DNA of 24,372 nt from a virus, in the IMG/VR virus record IMGVR_UViG_3300050343_000092, positions 1-24,372 of that record. The stretch is one strand, 5' to 3'. Positions 21,758 through 24,372 of the stretch are shown here, in pieces; positions within the stretch are counted from its first letter, which is position 1, and the number at the start of each line of letters is the position of its first letter. The translations under genes and the position numbers were made by a program. Under the pieces are notes generated by a model. That model did no database searches, was not told where the DNA came from, and worked only from the letters and a program-made list of their open reading frames with translations.

Positions 21758-22458
21758 TACTTCCCCTTATATAGTTTGTAACCTTTATGTTACTACATAC
21801 TTATTATATGTATAGTATTTCTTTTAATTTCTTTTATCAATCGGGTTACGATCTTGTTAGTTGGTAGAGGTTGGAGGGTTAGGGGATAATATTAATTCCT
21901 AGTGTCGCTCTCTCATTCCAAATCATACCACCCCCATTATTTGAAAAAAATATCCTATTGTTTTACAGAATGCATTCTTTCTAGGTTATTTTAGATTAAA
22001 GCCTATAAACATTAGCTAGCCTATAATATCCATTATGTTGCGTTAGCCCTTAGACCTTGTAAATAAGTGCATAATGCCAATATGACACGTGCCTAAGCGT
22101 AGCGTAACACACCACTCAATCCATGGCAACTGTTTAGTTAGAAGTGTTCACGATCTTGGTAGATTGTGTACATACAGTAGGAGAGGAATTGCAGTAATAA
22201 ACATCTTTTCTAATCTGTTTGAGGTGTACTTCACACTCTATACATTTCATACTGTTTATTCTACTTGTTTATCTTTTATTGTGGTTCTAACCCTGTGTCA
22301 CTCCCTCCCAAAAACCAGAATGAACTCAATTAAGTAACATTTAAATATGTGAAGTAATAGGCTTTTACCCTAGTTATGATGGTCTAGCTAATCCACTTTC
22401 CCTTTAGTGTTGATCCAACATATCTTTCCTAAGAGCTAGAGAAATGTTTTGTTTGTTG
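21758..22458. other. Gene-free region upstream of the early genes
   Basis: No convincing coding frame: short frames here lack ribosome sites. Contents seen: a minus-strand TATAAT-like stretch near 21800 (possible early promoter); direct GCCTATAA repeats (22001-22008 and 22019-22026); an inverted repeat CATTATG/CATAATG (22031-22037 with 22070-22076); and two ACGATCTTG elements (about 21849 and 22150). A TTAGTTGGTAGAGG stretch near 21858 resembles a tRNA D-arm, but no acceptor or T-arm fits. It may hold regulatory or replication elements; nothing certain is visible. Confidence 0.5.
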
Positions 22459-22487
22459 TTGTCATACTATCACACCATTACTAATAT
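22459..22487 (+). promoter_or_regulatory. Sigma-70-type promoter for the structured RNA
   Basis: TTGTCA (22459-22464), 17-base spacer, TAATAT (22482-22487). The predicted start, about seven bases on (22494), coincides with the first base of a hairpin, supporting a defined RNA 5' end. Confidence 0.55.
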
Positions 22488-22493
22488 GCAAGT

Positions 22494-22680
22494 ACCTGGA
22501 AAATCCAGGTGCAGCGTATGAGGATACGCTTCTATTTATAATAAGAAAGAAAAACTTTCATCTAAGTAAACAGTACTGTGGTGTACAGTGTAAGAGAGGA
22601 ATGTTTTTGTGGATTGTTATATTTTTCATAACAGTTTGGACAACTGTACGGAACAAGCCCCACCTAGGTGGGGTTTTGTT
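22494..22680 (+). ncRNA. Candidate structured non-coding RNA
   Basis: About 187 bases from predicted start to terminator, without an ORF. Hairpins in order: ACCTGG/CCAGGT (22494-22499, 22505-22510); AGCGTAT/ATACGCT (22513-22519, 22524-22530); ACTGT/ACAGT (22575-22579, 22585-22589); TGTTAT/ATAACA (22615-22620, 22628-22633); ACAGTT/AACTGT (22631-22636, 22642-22647, which shares three bases with the previous stem and so could alternate with it); terminator CCCCACCTAGGTGGGG. A promoter lies just upstream. No match to 6S, tmRNA or tRNA is evident. Function unknown; stem switching hints at a regulatory RNA. Confidence 0.55.
22658..22680 (+). terminator. Rho-independent terminator, plus strand
   Basis: The 16-bp perfect palindrome CCCCACCTAGGTGGGG (22658-22673; stem of six with a CTAG loop) is followed by TTTTGTTT (22674-22681). 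Good intrinsic terminator on the plus strand; it ends the candidate RNA. Confidence 0.8.
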
Positions 22681-22682
22681 TA

Positions 22683-22711
22683 TTGACTTAGTTTCTGATC
22701 TGGTATATAAT
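22683..22711 (+). promoter_or_regulatory. Strong sigma-70-type promoter, plus strand
   Basis: TTGACT (22683-22688), exactly 17 bases, TATAAT (22706-22711): the best promoter match in the window. It starts two bases after the plus-strand terminator and points toward the small basic proteins and terminase, though it would also make an antisense transcript through the 22793 gene. Confidence 0.75.
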
Positions 22712-22747
22712 GGAGTATCAAAAACACTTCCCTGTTTGTGATTAACC

Positions 22748-22771
22748 AAAAAACCCCTAGTTCTTCTAGGG
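22748..22771 (-). terminator. Rho-independent terminator, minus strand
   Basis: On the minus strand CCCTAG-AAGAA-CTAGGG (22771-22755), then G and TTTTTT (22753-22748). It lies about 20 bases after the stop of the minus-strand zinc-finger gene and probably ends its transcript. Confidence 0.75.
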
Positions 22772-22792
22772 TATGAAAATAAAAAATTTTTT

Positions 22793-22999
22793 TTAGCTCA
22801 GTGGATCTTGTAGGTCGGTAGGAGCATTTCTTCCTTTGATTCTAGGATACGATCTAGGTTTATGTTTATTACAGTATTTAAACTTATTGTACTTAGAAAT
22901 AACTGTGTCACATCCTTTGTGAACACAGACTCTTCCACTACTATATGAAGTAGAGGGTTTGCTATTAGGATATTTATTACCTTTTATGTAATCACTCAT
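22793..22999 (-). CDS. 68-residue zinc-finger protein
   Basis: Start chosen at ATG 22999 (longer in-frame upstream region overlaps the divergent genes and is unlikely). Product MSDYIKGNKYPNSKPSTSYS, GRVCVHKGCDTVISKYNKFK, YCNKHKPRSYPRIKGRNAPT. Cysteine/histidine pattern C-x4-C...C-x2-H (VCVHKGC, YCNKH) is the small phage zinc finger with the D-T-x-x-S-x-Y-N motif that I associate with actinobacteriophages. No ribosome site; TATACT (23014-23009) places the transcript start about three bases before the ATG, so the mRNA may be nearly leaderless. A terminator follows. Confidence 0.7.
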   Translation of the reverse strand: MSDYIKGNKYPNSKPSTSYSSGRVCVHKGCDTVISKYNKFKYCNKHKPRSYPRIKGRNAPTDLQDPLS

Positions 23000-23023
23000 A
23001 CAACATATAGTATAGGAGATACA

Positions 23024-23089
23024 ATGCCGAAAAAAGGTTACAGCCCTAAAAAAGGGATGAAAAAAAATAAAGTTAGAAAGAAAAAGTAA
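23024..23089 (+). CDS. 21-residue lysine-rich micropeptide
   Basis: Eleven of 21 residues are Lys or Arg (starts MPKKGYSPKKGMKK, ends RKKK). An AGGAGATAC ribosome site is well placed and its TAA overlaps the next ATG (TAATG), so translation is likely. Could bind packaged DNA or the terminase, or be a short coupled leader; function unknown. Confidence 0.55.
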   Translation: MPKKGYSPKKGMKKNKVRKKK

Positions 23090-23346
23090 TGGCTGAATGG
23101 CGAGGAATGAAAGTGAAGTTAAATTCACCTAGCCCTATATCAAAGGGTGAGCCTGGCTATGGTCGTAAAAAGTCTAAAGTCTTTGTAATGAAAAATGGGA
23201 AAGTCAAGAAAATAATGTTTGGCGACCCTAATATGAAGATAAGAAAAAATAACCCTAAAGCTCGTGCTTCGTTTCGTGCTAGACACAAATGCAGCACAGC
23301 TAAGGATAAAACATCTGCACGATATTGGTCGTGTAGAGCTTGGTAA
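23089..23346 (+). CDS. Conserved basic phage structural protein
   Basis: An 85-residue basic protein: GRKKSKVFVMKNGKVKKIMF, GDPNMKIRKNNPKARASFRA and RHKCSTAKDKTSARYWSCRA. The KV-(F/Y)-V-K...GDP-M-IKK-N-NP...SFRARH-x-C...K-ARYWSC-x-W order is a family recurrent in marine T4-like and T7-like phages next to capsid or packaging genes. Role undefined; two cysteines may bind metal. Translationally coupled to the 21-residue gene. Confidence 0.7.
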   Translation: MAEWRGMKVKLNSPSPISKGEPGYGRKKSKVFVMKNGKVKKIMFGDPNMKIRKNNPKARASFRARHKCSTAKDKTSARYWSCRAW

Positions 23347-23355
23347 GGAGAGAGA

Positions 23356-23490
23356 ATGGCTAAAGTAAGTTGGATGTATGGTGGCAAAAGATATAGTGGC
23401 ACCTTGATCCCTAGTAGAGAAACAAAGACACATAGGTTTGCTAGAACAGAAAATGGAAAGATAAAGAAACTTCCTAAAAATAAAAAATAA
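23356..23490 (+). CDS. 44-residue basic small protein
   Basis: MAKVSWMYGGKRYSGTLIPS, RETKTHRFARTENGKIKKLP, then KNKK. A beta-rich start with a basic tail. An AAGGAGAGAG site precedes the ATG, and its stop is three bases before the terminase ATG, so it is co-transcribed with packaging genes. May be a DNA- or terminase-associated small protein; not recognised. Confidence 0.6.
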   Translation: MAKVSWMYGGKRYSGTLIPSRETKTHRFARTENGKIKKLPKNKK

Positions 23491-23493
23491 ATA

Positions 23494-24372
23494 ATGGCTG
23501 AACGCAAACAATGTAGCAATCCTGGCTGCGAAAAAAAGTTTACTGCAAAACACGGAATGAGTAGGTACTGTAGTCAACTGTGTTCTAATAAAGCTAAGTG
23601 GAAACGAGCTAAAGAACGAGAGCGACTTAAAGCTATAGATAAACTTGATATAAACGAAACTACTCTTAATCGTGGTGAACACTATGAGAACTATGTAAAA
23701 AACTACGCACAGTTAGTTGAACAGAAAAAAATAACAAGAGCTGATGTTGCACGAATGATTAGTGTTGCAGATGATATTGTTAGTAAGATGCACAATGCGT
23801 ATCGCATAGATAAAGATAATGCAGATAAACGAGAAGAGTGGACAACACCACAAGAAGCAATTAAGTCACTACAAAAGTTTGAAGATTTTAGAGATAGGTA
23901 TTTCCAAACAGAAACTGGAGAGATATACGAAACAGCTGACTTTCACCAAAGATGGATTCAATCTATTTTAGATGCTATTGATACAGGTGGAGAGCAAATG
24001 ATTCTTAGCCCACCACGACACGGCAAGACTGACTTACTTACACATTTTGCTATATGGCAGATATGTAGAAATCCTAATGTAAGAATTATGTGGGTAGGTG
24101 GTAACGAAGAGATAGCTAAGAACGCAGTAGGTGCAGTAGTTGACCACTTAGAACATAATGAAAAACTTATAGAGGATTTCTGTGGACCAGGAAAAACATT
24201 TAAACCTAAGAATAGATCAGGTAAATCTTGGACATCAGGACAGTTTACAACAGCTACCAGAACTGTTACTGGAATTAAATCACCAACAATGGTTGCAGTA
24301 GGTAAGGGTGGAAAGATACTTTCTCGTGACTGTGACTTGATTATTGCTGATGACATTGAGGATCACGGAACT
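23494..24372 (+). CDS. terL: Terminase large subunit, 3' end outside the window
   Basis: The frame stays open for 293 codons to the window edge. Residues 1-40 form a zinc finger, C7, C12, C26 and C30 (CSNPGC...YCSQLC). About 120 helical residues follow, then the packaging ATPase: PPRHGKT Walker A at 173-179, FTTATRTVTG, and CDLIIADDIED with Walker B Asp/Asp-Ile-Glu at 280-290. The motor drives DNA into the head; the nuclease domain must lie beyond the edge. The N-terminal finger and helical part could replace or fuse small-terminase functions, as no separate small subunit is seen nearby. Gene starts three bases after the upstream stop. Confidence 0.9.
   Translation, partial: MAERKQCSNPGCEKKFTAKHGMSRYCSQLCSNKAKWKRAKERERLKAIDKLDINETTLNRGEHYENYVKNYAQLVEQKKITRADVARMISVADDIVSKMHNAYRIDKDNADKREEWTTPQEAIKSLQKFEDFRDRYFQTETGEIYETADFHQRWIQSILDAIDTGGEQMILSPPRHGKTDLLTHFAIWQICRNPNVRIMWVGGNEEIAKNAVGAVVDHLEHNEKLIEDFCGPGKTFKPKNRSGKSWTSGQFTTATRTVTGIKSPTMVAVGKGGKILSRDCDLIIADDIEDHGT

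Noticed and set aside
21841-21930. tRNA-like D-arm (TTAGTTGGTAGAGG)
   Set aside because: No matching acceptor stem, anticodon arm or T-arm consensus could be fitted around it on either strand.
22089-22337. 82-residue plus-strand reading frame
   Set aside because: No ribosome site, composition unlike phage genes here, and no partner genes; probably chance in a non-coding region.
22558-22749. 63-residue minus-strand reading frame
   Set aside because: Covers the palindromic terminator, the promoter and the hairpins of the candidate RNA, and lacks a ribosome site.
23140-23682. 180-residue minus-strand frame opposite the small basic genes
   Set aside because: Ser/Phe-rich antisense shadow of Lys/Arg-rich genes that have good ribosome sites and coupled junctions.

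Overview
This 24.4 kb window looks like most of a small, AT-rich, tailed double-stranded DNA phage. The head and tail genes and the large terminase are on the plus strand. The early and accessory genes are on the minus strand. The terminase runs off the right edge, and a head-region gene with an open 5' end runs in from the left edge. The missing piece (terminase C-terminus, portal, N-terminus of the first gene) would close a circular or circularly permuted genome. This is inference. Tail modules such as the cupredoxin-like and glycine-rich domains recur in marine phages. A 72-residue CxxC protein, a Mre11-like phosphoesterase and possible leaderless starts resemble actinobacteriophages. A low-GC marine actinobacterium is my best host guess, at moderate to low confidence. 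No integrase, repressor, polymerase, primase or helicase is recognisable.

Layout. 1-2.5 kb: head genes (5'-truncated structural protein, structured spacer, scaffold, SU10-type major capsid protein). 2.5-5.4 kb: connector-like protein and a large probable beta-propeller tail protein. 5.4-12.6 kb: a long run of tail fibre and adhesin genes joined mostly by TAATG overlaps, with three proteins sharing an N-terminal module and three sharing a C-terminal jelly-roll-like pattern. 12.6-14.6 kb: lysis region with tiny membrane proteins, a 17-residue tetra-cysteine peptide, a DUF5675-like protein and a holin-like protein. 14.6-15.8 kb: a metallophosphoesterase broken by one extra base. 15.8-21.8 kb, minus strand: about twenty small genes, including a PP-loop (PAPS reductase-like) enzyme, a very compact SET domain protein, several zinc-finger miniproteins, a PD-(D/E)XK-like nuclease, a Rad52/ERF-like annealing protein and a small HTH protein. 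21.76-22.79 kb: non-coding, containing a candidate structured RNA with its own promoter and terminator, then a strong plus-strand promoter. 22.8-24.4 kb: a minus-strand zinc-finger protein, then small basic proteins and the terminase on the plus strand.

The recombination genes at 17.6-19.1 kb carry about eight reading-frame breaks. Single breaks also occur in the phosphoesterase, one tail gene and possibly the scaffold. They may be sequencing indels or real decay, and this matters for any use of the annotation. The most novel-looking items are the structured RNA near 22.5 kb, the 95-nt inverted-repeat element near 19.65 kb, the repeated GCCTACA motif of the early region, the 17-residue CxxC/CxxC peptide and the 95-residue SET protein.
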